Shown: positions 26,477-35,280 of the stretch, piece after piece | Position numbering within the stretch: position 1 is the first letter of the stretch | Layout of the letters: each line of letters begins with the position of its first letter | Source of the DNA: Neotamlana laminarinivorans | GTDB taxonomy: Bacteria > Bacteroidota > Bacteroidia > Flavobacteriales > Flavobacteriaceae | Length of the DNA stretch: 64,000 nt | Assembly (NCBI RefSeq): GCF_020523925.1 | Contig: NZ_JAJAPW010000009.1 | Coordinates: forward strand, 20,705-84,704 | Direction of reading: 5' to 3' | The notes under the pieces: generated by a model | What the model was told of the DNA's origin: nothing | What the model saw: only the letters and a program-made list of their open reading frames with translations | Database searches by the model: none | Made by a program: the position numbers and the translations under genes

Positions 26477-28096
26477 TTATATTTTTTGTGAAGTATTTAA
26501 AACGGTGCTAGTGTTAGTTTCTATTTTATTTAAAACCCATTCTAATTCCGGATCTTTACCTTCAACCCTATCGCTTATTGTAGGTGCTATTTCAATATCT
26601 GGCTTTACACCATAGCCATCTGGTGATTGCTTTTGTGGTGTATCAACTTGCATTAAACCCATTCGTACCTTAATTTTACTATTGGGCATTTGATACACTT
26701 TATAAATTCCTGCCACTGTGCCATTATAGGCTCCACCTGTTTCTTCACCAATAAAAACAGCACGATTATTACCTTTTAATTGAGCTGATATTAACGATGA
26801 GGCAGAGAATGAATTACCGTTTATTAACACATAAATATCTCCTTTATAATGTAATGGTTTTGGTGCTTTTGTTTTAGTATATTTTCTAAACTTATAATAC
26901 AACTTTCCGTCTTTTTTATGTGTGTTTATAAGATTATGAGCTGCAATAAATGGCGAAAACAAACCTGAAAACACTTTTGCAGAATTTGGCATTGTATTAC
27001 TCATTAAAAACTTTAAAAAAGGAATACGGCTATTTACTTCACTTTCGTTTAAAAACTGGTAATCTTTTGTGGTTAAATAACTGTACAGATAATCGATTTC
27101 AGCAATGCGACCGCCACCATTATCACGAAGATCTAAAATTAAATTTTGGGTTTTAGCAGAATCTAATTTAGTAAAAACATCTTTGTAAAATTTTTTATAA
27201 TTACCGTTAGTAAAACCTCTAATTTTCATGTAAGCTACCGCGCTATCTTTTCCGGTAAATTTAAAATTCCTAGTGTAAGTTTTACTTTTAGAAATAAATC
27301 CGTGCTTTTTATTAAATTTTAATTTATTTCGTTGCGCTATTCGCCTATCTTTTTTTTGCTGTTTGGTTAATTTTATAGGTTTTGCCTTCTCTACCTCTAA
27401 ACTATCTTTCTCGTCTTGTTTTTCTTCTTTAGCTATGCGATTAAAACTTTTTATGTATACAGAATCCTTGTGTTTTAAAGTTACATTCAAGCTATCTAAA
27501 AAACCTTTATCTCGGGTGTAAAACACAGAGAAACCTTTAGCTACAAATCTATTATGCAATGTGGTATTAAACCCGTCTGAAGCAAATCTTGTTTTATAAT
27601 CTTTTATTAATTTTGAAACTGAATCGTTTTCAATTTTAATAATTTCACTTCCTATAATTGTAGAATCTTTTCCATAATTATTTTTAACCAAGAGTTTATC
27701 ATTTAAAAATTCAAACTCTAGATCATAAAAATCTAATTTTTGCTTTTTTAATTTTTTTCTCTCTTTTTTTGTAAAACGTTTTACTGTATATGCCGTAGAA
27801 ACATGACCTTGCTTTACATAAGTTACAACTGGAGCTATTTTTTTATAAAACTCTCTTGTATTTAATGGTTTTATTATACTCTGTTTTAAACTATCAAATT
27901 TATAATCTAAATCGGCTTTTGAAGTGTATTGATATAACCTTGGATGATGTTTCTGTAATTGATTATACAACTTATCCACATCTGTTTTTAAATCTTCAGG
28001 TGTATGCAACTTTGTAATTTGTTCGTTATATTTTTTAACACTATTGCAGGATGTAAAATAAGCTAAAATTAAAATAAAAACTAAAAAATGCTTCAT
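26477..28096 (-). CDS. S41-family (C-terminal processing type) peptidase lipoprotein
   Basis: Predicted envelope serine peptidase. 539 residues with lipoprotein signal MKHFLVFILILAYFTSC (Cys17). The C-terminal half carries the S41 core: LDLRDNGGGRIAEI (about 322-335) and the catalytic Ser in NGNSFSASSLISAQL, followed by FIGEETGGAYNG. The middle region (about 235-275) is rich in Lys/Arg and looks like a linker. No PDZ domain is obvious. Encoded alone, divergent from smpB. Confidence 0.9.
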   Translation of the reverse strand: MKHFLVFILILAYFTSCNSVKKYNEQITKLHTPEDLKTDVDKLYNQLQKHHPRLYQYTSKADLDYKFDSLKQSIIKPLNTREFYKKIAPVVTYVKQGHVSTAYTVKRFTKKERKKLKKQKLDFYDLEFEFLNDKLLVKNNYGKDSTIIGSEIIKIENDSVSKLIKDYKTRFASDGFNTTLHNRFVAKGFSVFYTRDKGFLDSLNVTLKHKDSVYIKSFNRIAKEEKQDEKDSLEVEKAKPIKLTKQQKKDRRIAQRNKLKFNKKHGFISKSKTYTRNFKFTGKDSAVAYMKIRGFTNGNYKKFYKDVFTKLDSAKTQNLILDLRDNGGGRIAEIDYLYSYLTTKDYQFLNESEVNSRIPFLKFLMSNTMPNSAKVFSGLFSPFIAAHNLINTHKKDGKLYYKFRKYTKTKAPKPLHYKGDIYVLINGNSFSASSLISAQLKGNNRAVFIGEETGGAYNGTVAGIYKVYQMPNSKIKVRMGLMQVDTPQKQSPDGYGVKPDIEIAPTISDRVEGKDPELEWVLNKIETNTSTVLNTSQKI

Positions 28097-28167
28097 ACAA
28101 AATTGAGATTAACTGTAAATGTTTTTAATTTGAAAGATACAATGTTATACACAAAGTTAAATTTATG

Positions 28168-28175
28168 TAATTTTG
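28168..28175 (+). promoter_or_regulatory. -7 element of smpB
   Basis: TAATTTTG matches TAnnTTTG; six bases of leader to the ATG at 28182. An in-frame TTG at 28173 lies inside this element, which argues against it as the start. Confidence 0.5.
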
Positions 28176-28181
28176 TACTTC

Positions 28182-28640
28182 ATGCAAAAGAAAATTAACA
28201 TACTTAATAGAAAAGCTCGTTTTAACTACGAGATTTTAGATAAATATACCGCAGGTATAGTATTAACTGGCACAGAAATTAAATCTATTCGCACAGGTAA
28301 AGCTTCTATTGCCGAAAGTTTCTGTGAATTTAATGACCGTGGAGAACTTTTTGTAATTAACATGACCATTGAAGAATACCTTTATGGCACATATTACAAC
28401 CACAAACCTAAAGCAGAGCGAAAATTACTTTTAAATAAGCGCGAGTTAAAAAAACTTAACAAAGAAGTACAAAATACAGGGTTAACCATTGTTCCTCTAA
28501 GATTATTTTTAAACGACAAAGGTTTAGCTAAACTAGAAATTGCCTTAGCAAAGGGTAAAAAGCTATACGACAAACGTGAAACCATGAAAGACCGCGATAA
28601 CAAAAGAAACTTAGATCGCATTAAAAAAATTTATAAATAG
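28182..28640 (+). CDS. smpB: SsrA-binding protein SmpB
   Basis: Binds tmRNA for trans-translation and rescue of stalled ribosomes. 152 residues from the ATG at 28182 ([19 protein letters not shown]), with [40 protein letters not shown] and the basic C-terminal tail ending [15 protein letters not shown]. Upstream in-frame residues (three codons) fall in the promoter. The tmRNA gene is not in this window. Confidence 0.97.
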   Translation: MQKKINILNRKARFNYEILDKYTAGIVLTGTEIKSIRTGKASIAESFCEFNDRGELFVINMTIEEYLYGTYYNHKPKAERKLLLNKRELKKLNKEVQNTGLTIVPLRLFLNDKGLAKLEIALAKGKKLYDKRETMKDRDNKRNLDRIKKIYK

Positions 28641-28718
28641 TTTTTTTTTAAGATATCCTTAACATGCTAGGCGCTTTGAAACTACTAATTTGTAAATTAT
28701 TTATACGTTAACATTTTT

Positions 28719-29270
28719 ATGAAAAAAATTATTTTCATCCTATTTGTAGGGCTATCATTTCAATCAGCAATTAGCCAAGAAAAAAAAGATAAACCTGAGA
28801 AAAAGGAAGACAAATCTTTAAGCTACCCCGAAAAAGTTAAAACCTTAGATGCCACCGTAAAAAACTTATATAAAGTTATTTCTGGAGAAAAAGGAGAAGA
28901 ACGCGACTGGAAATTATTTAAATATTTTTTTACTAACGATGCTAAATTAATACTTACTCTAAAGGATAAAGACGGAAAACCTTACCCAAAATATATGTCG
29001 CCAGCAGATTACATTAAATCTTCTGGAACTTGGATTGTAAAAAATGGCTTTATAGAACGCGAAATACATCGTGAAGTACATATTTTTGGTAATATGGCAC
29101 AAGTTTTTAGTACTTACGAATGTTACGAAAGTATTAATGATGAAAAACCTTTTATGCGAGGCATAAACAGCATTCAATTATTTAATAATGAAGAGCGCTG
29201 GTATATTGTTAATTTACAATGGACTCAAGAAAACGCCAAGTATCAAATACCAAAAAAATATTTAAGATAA
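28719..29270 (+). CDS. Secreted protein with possible NTF2-like fold
   Basis: 183 residues with signal peptide MKKIIFILFVGLSFQSAISQ, a short Lys/Glu-rich linker (about 21-37) and a compact domain (about 40-175). The pattern, helices then strands with VHIFGNMAQVFSTYECY and INSIQLFNNEERWYIVNLQW, resembles SnoaL/NTF2-like proteins. No catalytic residues are assignable. Lies 13 bases before the S15 peptidase gene on the same strand, so probably co-expressed with it. Confidence 0.75.
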   Translation: MKKIIFILFVGLSFQSAISQEKKDKPEKKEDKSLSYPEKVKTLDATVKNLYKVISGEKGEERDWKLFKYFFTNDAKLILTLKDKDGKPYPKYMSPADYIKSSGTWIVKNGFIEREIHREVHIFGNMAQVFSTYECYESINDEKPFMRGINSIQLFNNEERWYIVNLQWTQENAKYQIPKKYLR

Positions 29271-29283
29271 AAAACACAGTGTC

Positions 29284-31113
29284 ATGAAAATTAATAAAAA
29301 TAGTTTTTGCAAAACCTTATTTATTACTGCTTTTAGTTTTACAATAATAAACGCACAAGAAACAAAAACAGCAAAACCTATTTTTATTGATGGTGAAGCA
29401 CAAATTGTTGAAGCTTTTAACCATCCTGAAAAATGGATTAGACATGATTTATTTGTTGAAACCACCTTTGATTCTGATAAAGATGGAAAGCTAGACCGCG
29501 TACATGTAGATGTTACAAGACCTTACCAAACAGAAACCCAAAATTTAAAACTACCTGTAATTTACGAATCAAGCCCTTATTATGCTGGTGTTGCGCCAGA
29601 TGTTGATGGTGTTTTTTGGAATGTAAACCATGAATTAGGTGAAATGGCCGAAGAGCGTGTTCATCCACCTGTAACTCGCCGTGGTAAGCGTCCAATTATC
29701 TCTAATTCTCAAGTTAAAACTTGGGTACCTCGAGGTTACATTGTAGTACATTCTTCTTCTCCAGGAACTGGTTTCTCGCAAGGTTCTCCAACCGTTGGCG
29801 GTAAAAACGAATCTTTAGCTCCAAAAGCAGTAATAGATTGGTTAAATGGAAGAGCTAAAGGTTATACAGAACCTGAAGGCGGTGAAGAAGTTAAAGCTTT
29901 TTGGAGTACCGGAAAAGTTGGCATGACGGGTACATCATACAACGGTACTATACCCTTGGCCGCTGCAACCACTGGTGTTGATGGTTTAAAAGTTATTATC
30001 CCTGTAGCGCCTAACACATCGTATTATCATTATTACAGATCTAACGGATTAGTTCGATCGCCAGGGGGTTATTTAGGTGAAGATATAGATGTTTTATACG
30101 ATTACATTCATAGTGGAGACGAAAGTAAACGAGCTAGCAACAATGCCAGAGTTAGAGATATTGAAATGAAAAACGGAATGGATAGAGTTACTGGCGATTA
30201 TAACGATTTTTGGGCTGGTAGAGATTATTTAAACCAAATGGATAATATGAAAGCCGCTTTACTCATGTCTCATGGTTTTAACGATTGGAATGTTATGCCA
30301 GAACACAGTTACAGAATATATAAAAAAGCCAAAGATATGGGCTTAGAAACTGCTATTTATTATCACCAATTTGGTCATGGTGGTCCTCCACCTGTTTCTA
30401 TGATGAATAAATGGTTTACACATTATTTGCATGGTATAGATAATGACATTGAAAAAAATTCTAATAAGGCCTACATAGTTCGCGAAGGTGAATCACGAAG
30501 TAATCCTACAGCGTACAAAGATTATCCAAACCCAGAAGCCAAACCTGTTACTTTTTACTTAACAAAAGGAGCGCCTGAATTTGGCGGACTAACACTTGAG
30601 CCTCAAAAAAAACAAGGCAAAGAAACCTTAACCGACAATTACACTATTAACGGGGAAACTTTAGCTCAAGCTACAACATCAAACAATCGTTTATTATATG
30701 TTACACCAACCTTAACTAAAGATGTTCATATTTCTGGACTTGCGCAAGTAACGGTAACCTTAGCAAGCAGTAAACCTGCGGCAAATTTATCAGTATGGTT
30801 AGTTTCACTTCCGTGGAATGATAATAAAGGCACTATTATAACAGATAATATCATAACACGAGGTTGGGCAGACCCTCAAAACTACAAATCTATTACAGAA
30901 AGTGAACCTTTAAAACCAGGTAAATTTTATAAAGTTACTTTTAATCTTCAACCGGACGATCAAGTTATAAAAGCCGGACAACAAATTGGTTTAATGATAT
31001 TTTCAAGTGATAAAGATTTTACATTACACCCAAAACCAGGCACAGAATTAACTGTAGATTTAAATAAAACTTCAATAACTTTACCTATAGTTAACGGACT
31101 AAGTAAATTTTAA
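29284..31113 (+). CDS. CocE/NonD-type S15 hydrolase (Xaa-Pro dipeptidyl-peptidase-like)
   Basis: Exported alpha/beta hydrolase of the S15/CocE family, likely an Xaa-Pro dipeptidase-type enzyme or esterase. 609 residues with a signal peptide ending near INAQE. Catalytic triad visible: Ser218 in MTGTSYNG, Asp334 in HGFNDWNV, His365 in HQFGHGG. A C-terminal jelly-roll (about 410-605), characteristic of PepX/CocE, follows (VTFYLTKGAPEFGG, VHISGLAQVTVTLAS). The HPPVTRRGKRP insert near 127-137 is like Xaa-Pro peptidases of this group. Short gap to the flavin/PNPOx-like gene downstream. Confidence 0.92.
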   Translation: MKINKNSFCKTLFITAFSFTIINAQETKTAKPIFIDGEAQIVEAFNHPEKWIRHDLFVETTFDSDKDGKLDRVHVDVTRPYQTETQNLKLPVIYESSPYYAGVAPDVDGVFWNVNHELGEMAEERVHPPVTRRGKRPIISNSQVKTWVPRGYIVVHSSSPGTGFSQGSPTVGGKNESLAPKAVIDWLNGRAKGYTEPEGGEEVKAFWSTGKVGMTGTSYNGTIPLAAATTGVDGLKVIIPVAPNTSYYHYYRSNGLVRSPGGYLGEDIDVLYDYIHSGDESKRASNNARVRDIEMKNGMDRVTGDYNDFWAGRDYLNQMDNMKAALLMSHGFNDWNVMPEHSYRIYKKAKDMGLETAIYYHQFGHGGPPPVSMMNKWFTHYLHGIDNDIEKNSNKAYIVREGESRSNPTAYKDYPNPEAKPVTFYLTKGAPEFGGLTLEPQKKQGKETLTDNYTINGETLAQATTSNNRLLYVTPTLTKDVHISGLAQVTVTLASSKPAANLSVWLVSLPWNDNKGTIITDNIITRGWADPQNYKSITESEPLKPGKFYKVTFNLQPDDQVIKAGQQIGLMIFSSDKDFTLHPKPGTELTVDLNKTSITLPIVNGLSKF

Positions 31114-31119
31114 AATATC

Positions 31120-31662
31120 ATGGGAAAGCAACTACCAGAAATCACTCCAAAACTTCAAAAATTTATTGAAGCTCAAAAAATATTTTTTGTAGGTACAGCG
31201 GCTACCGAAGGCCGTGTAAATGTTTCACCTAAGGGGCATGATACACTTCGTGTTATATCTCCAAACAAGGTTATTTGGTTAAACCTTACAGGAAGTGGTA
31301 ATGAAACCGCAGCACATCTTTTAAAAAACGATCGCATGACTATTATGTTTTGTGCTTTTGAAGGTAAGCCACTTATTTTAAGACTATACGGGCATGCAAA
31401 AATATATCATGAGCGCGATGAAACATTTCAAAAACATATTGGTTTATTTGATAAAAATGTAGGCTCTAGGCAAATTATAGAGTTAGATATAGAAATGGTT
31501 CAAACCTCATGTGGTTTTTCTATTCCTTTTATGGATTTTAAAGAAGAACGTGGGCAACTAAACTCGTGGTCTGAAAAACAAGGAAAAGAACGTATTGAAG
31601 CATACTGGGAAGAAAAAAACTCGAAAAGTATTGATGGTTTTGAAACAGGCATTATAGAGTAA
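31120..31662 (+). CDS. Pyridoxamine 5'-phosphate oxidase-fold flavoprotein
   Basis: 180 residues of the PNPOx-like split-barrel family: FFVGTAATEGRVNVSPKGHD (about 22-41), VIWLNLTGSGNETAAHLL, MTIMFCAFEGKPLILRLYG. Binds FMN or a similar cofactor by family; the substrate is unknown and it is not the canonical PdxH. Starts seven bases after the S15 hydrolase stop, so the two share a transcript. Confidence 0.88.
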   Translation: MGKQLPEITPKLQKFIEAQKIFFVGTAATEGRVNVSPKGHDTLRVISPNKVIWLNLTGSGNETAAHLLKNDRMTIMFCAFEGKPLILRLYGHAKIYHERDETFQKHIGLFDKNVGSRQIIELDIEMVQTSCGFSIPFMDFKEERGQLNSWSEKQGKERIEAYWEEKNSKSIDGFETGIIE

Positions 31663-31815
31663 TTTCAAGATACTGAAACTGTGATATACATCACAAAAAA
31701 TTTCTCAAAAAGGCCTATAGCCCTAAGTTTAATTGCATATTTTTTTGGTGGTTCCGTGCTCTGTCAAAACATCTCTGCCATAAAAAGAGATGCTTAAACT
31801 AGTTCAGCCTGACAT

Positions 31816-31892
31816 AACTAACAACTAACAACTAACAACTAACAACTAACAACTAACAACTAACAACTAACAACTAACAACTAACAACTAAC
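31816..31892. repeat. Heptamer tandem repeat, 11 perfect copies
   Basis: AACTAAC repeated 11 times without a mismatch (77 bases), ending four bases before the 3' end of pcm. It lies in a 234-base gap that otherwise holds only a small hairpin (CATCTCT / AGAGATG at 31770-31792). Perfect identity suggests recent slippage and a copy number that varies among strains. Confidence 0.97.
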
Positions 31893-31896
31893 AAAC

Positions 31897-32538
31897 CTAA
31901 TTCTTATCCTCCAATAAAGGCACAAAACGAAATTCGCCAAACTCATGTTGCTCAAATTCTTTGGGGCCTTTTCTAATAAACATTGTCATAATTTGCACAT
32001 CATCTCCCACAGGAATTACTAACCTACCTCCTATTTTTAGTTGTCCTAAAAGCGGTTTAGGCACAAAAGGTGCTCCAGCTGTAACAATAATACTATCAAA
32101 AGGGGCTTCTTCTGGTAAACCTTTGTAACCATCGCCAAAAATCAACTTTTTAGCACGATAACCTAGTTTGGGTAAAAATCTACTGGTTTTTTTAAACAAC
32201 TCCTGTTGGCGCTCAATACTAAAAACACGAGCCCCAAGTAAACATAATACAGCTGTTTGGTAACCGCTACCTGTTCCAATTTCTAAAACTTTATGTCCTG
32301 GTTCAATTTGCAACAATTCACTTTGAAAAGCTACGGTATAAGGTTGCGAAATAGTTTGGTCTGCAGCAATAGGAAACGCTTTATCTTGGTATGCATGGTC
32401 TAAAAAACTAGAATCCATAAACAAGTGCCGTGGTATTTTGCCAATAGCCTGCAAAACTTTTTCGTTAGTAATGCCTTTGTTTTTTAACACATTAACAAGT
32501 TGTTGGCGTAAGCCTTGGTGTTTAAAAGTATCTTTCAA
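31897..32538 (-). CDS. pcm: Protein-L-isoaspartate O-methyltransferase
   Basis: SAM-dependent repair of isoaspartyl residues. 213 residues with the family motifs: ISQPYTVAFQSELL (about 64-77), VLEIGTGSGYQTAVL (SAM motif I, about 85-99), IFGDGYKGLPEEAPFD, IIVTAGAP and GGRLVIPVG. The heptamer repeat sits immediately after its stop. Confidence 0.96.
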   Translation of the reverse strand: MKDTFKHQGLRQQLVNVLKNKGITNEKVLQAIGKIPRHLFMDSSFLDHAYQDKAFPIAADQTISQPYTVAFQSELLQIEPGHKVLEIGTGSGYQTAVLCLLGARVFSIERQQELFKKTSRFLPKLGYRAKKLIFGDGYKGLPEEAPFDSIIVTAGAPFVPKPLLGQLKIGGRLVIPVGDDVQIMTMFIRKGPKEFEQHEFGEFRFVPLLEDKN

Positions 32539-32672
32539 TTTTTGGGTGGGTTTAGTTTGCTAAAATTAATTAAACATTTTAAAGCTAAAAACTATTTACA
32601 AAGATTTTATTTTTAGCATTACTTATCGGTAAAAAATCAATTTAAATCCCTAAATTCAACCTTTAATTATGT

Positions 32673-32680
32673 TATTTTTG
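32673..32680 (+). promoter_or_regulatory. -7 element before the Gfo/Idh/MocA gene
   Basis: TATTTTTG 18 bases upstream of the ATG at 32699; -33 not obvious. Confidence 0.5.
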
Positions 32681-32698
32681 TTTAAAACGTAAAATATT

Positions 32699-33658
32699 AT
32701 GCTAAACGCCGGAGTACTTGGTGCAGGTCACCTTGGAAAAATTCATTTAAGACTATTAAATCAATCTAATAAATATAATCTTGTTGGTTTTTACGATGCC
32801 GACGAAGAAAACGGGAAAAAAGTAGAAGCCGAATTTGGATATAAATTCTTCCCAACTATCGATGCTTTAATCGAGGCGGTTGATGTTGTAGATATTGTTA
32901 CACCAACCTTATCGCATTACGATTGCGCTAAACAAGCCATAGCTAAAGGCAAACACATTTTTATTGAAAAACCAATTACAAACACTGTTGAAGAAGCAGA
33001 ACATATTCGTGAATTACTTGCCGAAAACAAGTTACGCGGGCAAGTAGGCCACGTTGAGCGATTTAACCCTGCATTTTTAGCTGTAAAAGACGATATAAAC
33101 TCACCAATGTTTATTGAAACACACAGACTTGCAGAGTTTAACCCAAGAGGTACAGACGTTCCTGTGGTTTTAGATTTAATGATTCATGATATAGATATTG
33201 TTTTAAGCATTGTAAAATCTAAAGTTAAACATGTTTCGGCTAGTGGCGTTTCTGTTATTAGCGACACACCAGATATTGCTAACGCTCGTTTAGAGTTTGA
33301 AAACGGTTGTGTTGCCAATTTAACTGCTAGTAGAATTTCGCTTAAAAAAATGCGTAAAGCCCGATTTTTTCAAAAAGACGCTTACATTTCAGTCGATTTT
33401 TTCACTAAAAAATGTGAGGTTGTAAAAATGAAAGATGCACCAGATAATCCGGGTGATTTCGATATGATTTTGCAAAACGCAGAAGGTGTAAAAAAACAAA
33501 TTTATTTTGATAACCCTGAAGTGTCTGATAACAATGCCATTTTAGATGAGCTTGAAACCTTTGCTGATGCTATAAACAACAACACAACACCTGTAGTTAC
33601 ACTTCACGATGGCACAGAAGCGTTACGTGTTGCTAACCAAATTATAAACTGTTTCTAA
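32699..33658 (+). CDS. Gfo/Idh/MocA-family NAD(P)-dependent oxidoreductase
   Basis: 319 residues: Rossmann motif GVLGAGHLGKIHLRLL (about 5-20), the EKPI motif typical of the family (FIEKPITNT), and a C-terminal domain with VLDLMIHDIDIVLS carrying the usual His. Substrate unknown. First of three closely packed genes (3-base gap, then a one-base overlap) with an acyl-CoA dehydrogenase and the YggS protein. Confidence 0.92.
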   Translation: MLNAGVLGAGHLGKIHLRLLNQSNKYNLVGFYDADEENGKKVEAEFGYKFFPTIDALIEAVDVVDIVTPTLSHYDCAKQAIAKGKHIFIEKPITNTVEEAEHIRELLAENKLRGQVGHVERFNPAFLAVKDDINSPMFIETHRLAEFNPRGTDVPVVLDLMIHDIDIVLSIVKSKVKHVSASGVSVISDTPDIANARLEFENGCVANLTASRISLKKMRKARFFQKDAYISVDFFTKKCEVVKMKDAPDNPGDFDMILQNAEGVKKQIYFDNPEVSDNNAILDELETFADAINNNTTPVVTLHDGTEALRVANQIINCF

Positions 33659-33661
33659 AAC

Positions 33662-34549
33662 ATGAAAAACATTGCTGTAATTGGAGCGGGCACCATGGGA
33701 AATGGTATTGCGCATACTTTTGCGCAATGCGATTTTAAAGTAAATTTAATTGACATTAATGATGCTGCTTTAAAATCGGGATTAAACACAATTTCAAAAA
33801 ACCTAGATAGGCAATTAGCCAAGGATAAAATATCTGAAGCCGATAAAACTAAAACTTTATCTAATATTTCAAGTTTTACAAATATTGAAGAAGGTGTAAA
33901 ACAAACCGATTTGGTTATAGAAGCGGCCACCGAAAATCTCGATTTAAAACTTGAAATTTTTAAACAACTTGATACTTTTTGTTCATCTGAAACTATTTTA
34001 GCTACAAATACCTCATCAATATCTATAACTCAAATTGCAGCTGTAACCAACAGAGCTCATCAGGTTATTGGGATGCATTTTATGAATCCAGTGCCCATAA
34101 TGCCCTTGGTTGAAGTAATTCGCGGTTACAATACCAGCAATTCGGTTTGCAAAACCATAATGGAATTATCGAAAACGTTAGGTAAAACACCTGTTGAAGT
34201 TAACGATTACCCGGGTTTTGTTGCCAATCGCATTTTAATGCCCATGCTTAATGAAGCCATTGAAACACTTTTTAACGGTGTTACTGGCGTTACAGAAATA
34301 GATACTGTTATGAAACTAGGAATGACACACCCAATGGGACCATTACAGTTAGCCGATTTTATTGGTTTAGATGTTTGTTTATCTATTTTAAACGTTATGT
34401 ACACTGGCTTTAAAAACCCAAAATATGCACCTTGCCCTTTATTAGTTAATATGGTTAACGCAGGAAAACTAGGTGTAAAATCTGGCGAAGGTTTTTATGA
34501 TTATTCCGAAGGAAAAAAAGCCGAAAAAATCTCAAAACAATTTAGTTAA
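33662..34549 (+). CDS. 3-hydroxyacyl-CoA (3-hydroxybutyryl-CoA) dehydrogenase
   Basis: NAD-dependent oxidation of 3-hydroxyacyl-CoA in fatty acid or butanoate metabolism. 295 residues: VIGAGTMGNGIAHTFAQ (about 5-21), ATNTSSISITQIA, IGMHFMNPVPIMPLVEVI (catalytic His), DYPGFVANRILMPMLNEA, LGMTHPMGPLQLADFIGLD and the C-terminal GVKSGEGFYDY. Single-domain form without a fused hydratase. Overlaps the YggS start by one base. Confidence 0.96.
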   Translation: MKNIAVIGAGTMGNGIAHTFAQCDFKVNLIDINDAALKSGLNTISKNLDRQLAKDKISEADKTKTLSNISSFTNIEEGVKQTDLVIEAATENLDLKLEIFKQLDTFCSSETILATNTSSISITQIAAVTNRAHQVIGMHFMNPVPIMPLVEVIRGYNTSNSVCKTIMELSKTLGKTPVEVNDYPGFVANRILMPMLNEAIETLFNGVTGVTEIDTVMKLGMTHPMGPLQLADFIGLDVCLSILNVMYTGFKNPKYAPCPLLVNMVNAGKLGVKSGEGFYDYSEGKKAEKISKQFS

Positions 34550-35217
34550 TGTCTATTACACAGAATTTAAATACCATTAAAAACACTTTACCCGAACATG
34601 TAACTTTAGTTGCTGTATCTAAAACAAAACCTGTAAGCGATATCATGGAAGCTTACAATACCGGACAACGCATATTTGGTGAAAATAAAATACAAGAAAT
34701 GGCAGAAAAGTATGAGCAAATGCCAAAAGATATTGAGTGGCACATGATCGGGCATGTACAACGAAATAAAGTGAAATACATGGCCAGTTTTGTAAGTTTA
34801 ATTCACGGTGTAGATAATTTTAAGTTACTTAACGAAATTAACAAGCAAGCACTTAAACACGACCGAGTTATCAACTGTTTGCTTCAAATAAAAATTGCTG
34901 AAGAAGACAGCAAATTTGGAATGACAGCCGACGAAGCTTCAGAGATACTACAATCGGAAACGTTTTCAGAATTAAAAAACATAAATATTGTTGGTGTTAT
35001 GGGAATGGCAACATTTACTGATAATGAACAACAAATTGAAAACGAATTTAAATATCTTAAAACAACTTTTAACGAGTTGAAAAAACTAAATACTGAAAAC
35101 TGCAAACTAAATACAATCTCCATGGGCATGAGTGGTGACTACGAATTAGCTATAAAATGCGGCAGTAATATGGTTCGAGTTGGAAGTAGTATATTTGGTA
35201 GTAGAAATTATAGTTAA
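34549..35217 (+). CDS. yggS: YggS/PLPBP-type pyridoxal phosphate homeostasis protein
   Basis: PLP-binding protein of the PROSC/YggS family involved in cofactor homeostasis. 222 residues of the alanine-racemase N-terminal barrel: LVAVSKTKPV (PLP Lys), FGENKIQEM, WHMIGHVQRNK, and the phosphate-binding end SMGMSGDYELAIKCGSNMVRVGSSIFG. Overlaps the dehydrogenase stop by one base. Its stop is 63 bases before the ATC start proposed for the exonuclease gene. Confidence 0.95.
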   Translation: MSITQNLNTIKNTLPEHVTLVAVSKTKPVSDIMEAYNTGQRIFGENKIQEMAEKYEQMPKDIEWHMIGHVQRNKVKYMASFVSLIHGVDNFKLLNEINKQALKHDRVINCLLQIKIAEEDSKFGMTADEASEILQSETFSELKNINIVGVMGMATFTDNEQQIENEFKYLKTTFNELKKLNTENCKLNTISMGMSGDYELAIKCGSNMVRVGSSIFGSRNYS

Positions 35218-35280
35218 GTCAACGAACACTGTTAAGAAACCTAACAGCCAATAAATAACCATCAACTAAAAACAAAAAAA

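Noticed and set aside
31816..31892. Possible CRISPR-like array
   Set aside because: The unit is 7 bases with no spacers and no cas genes nearby; it is a simple tandem repeat.
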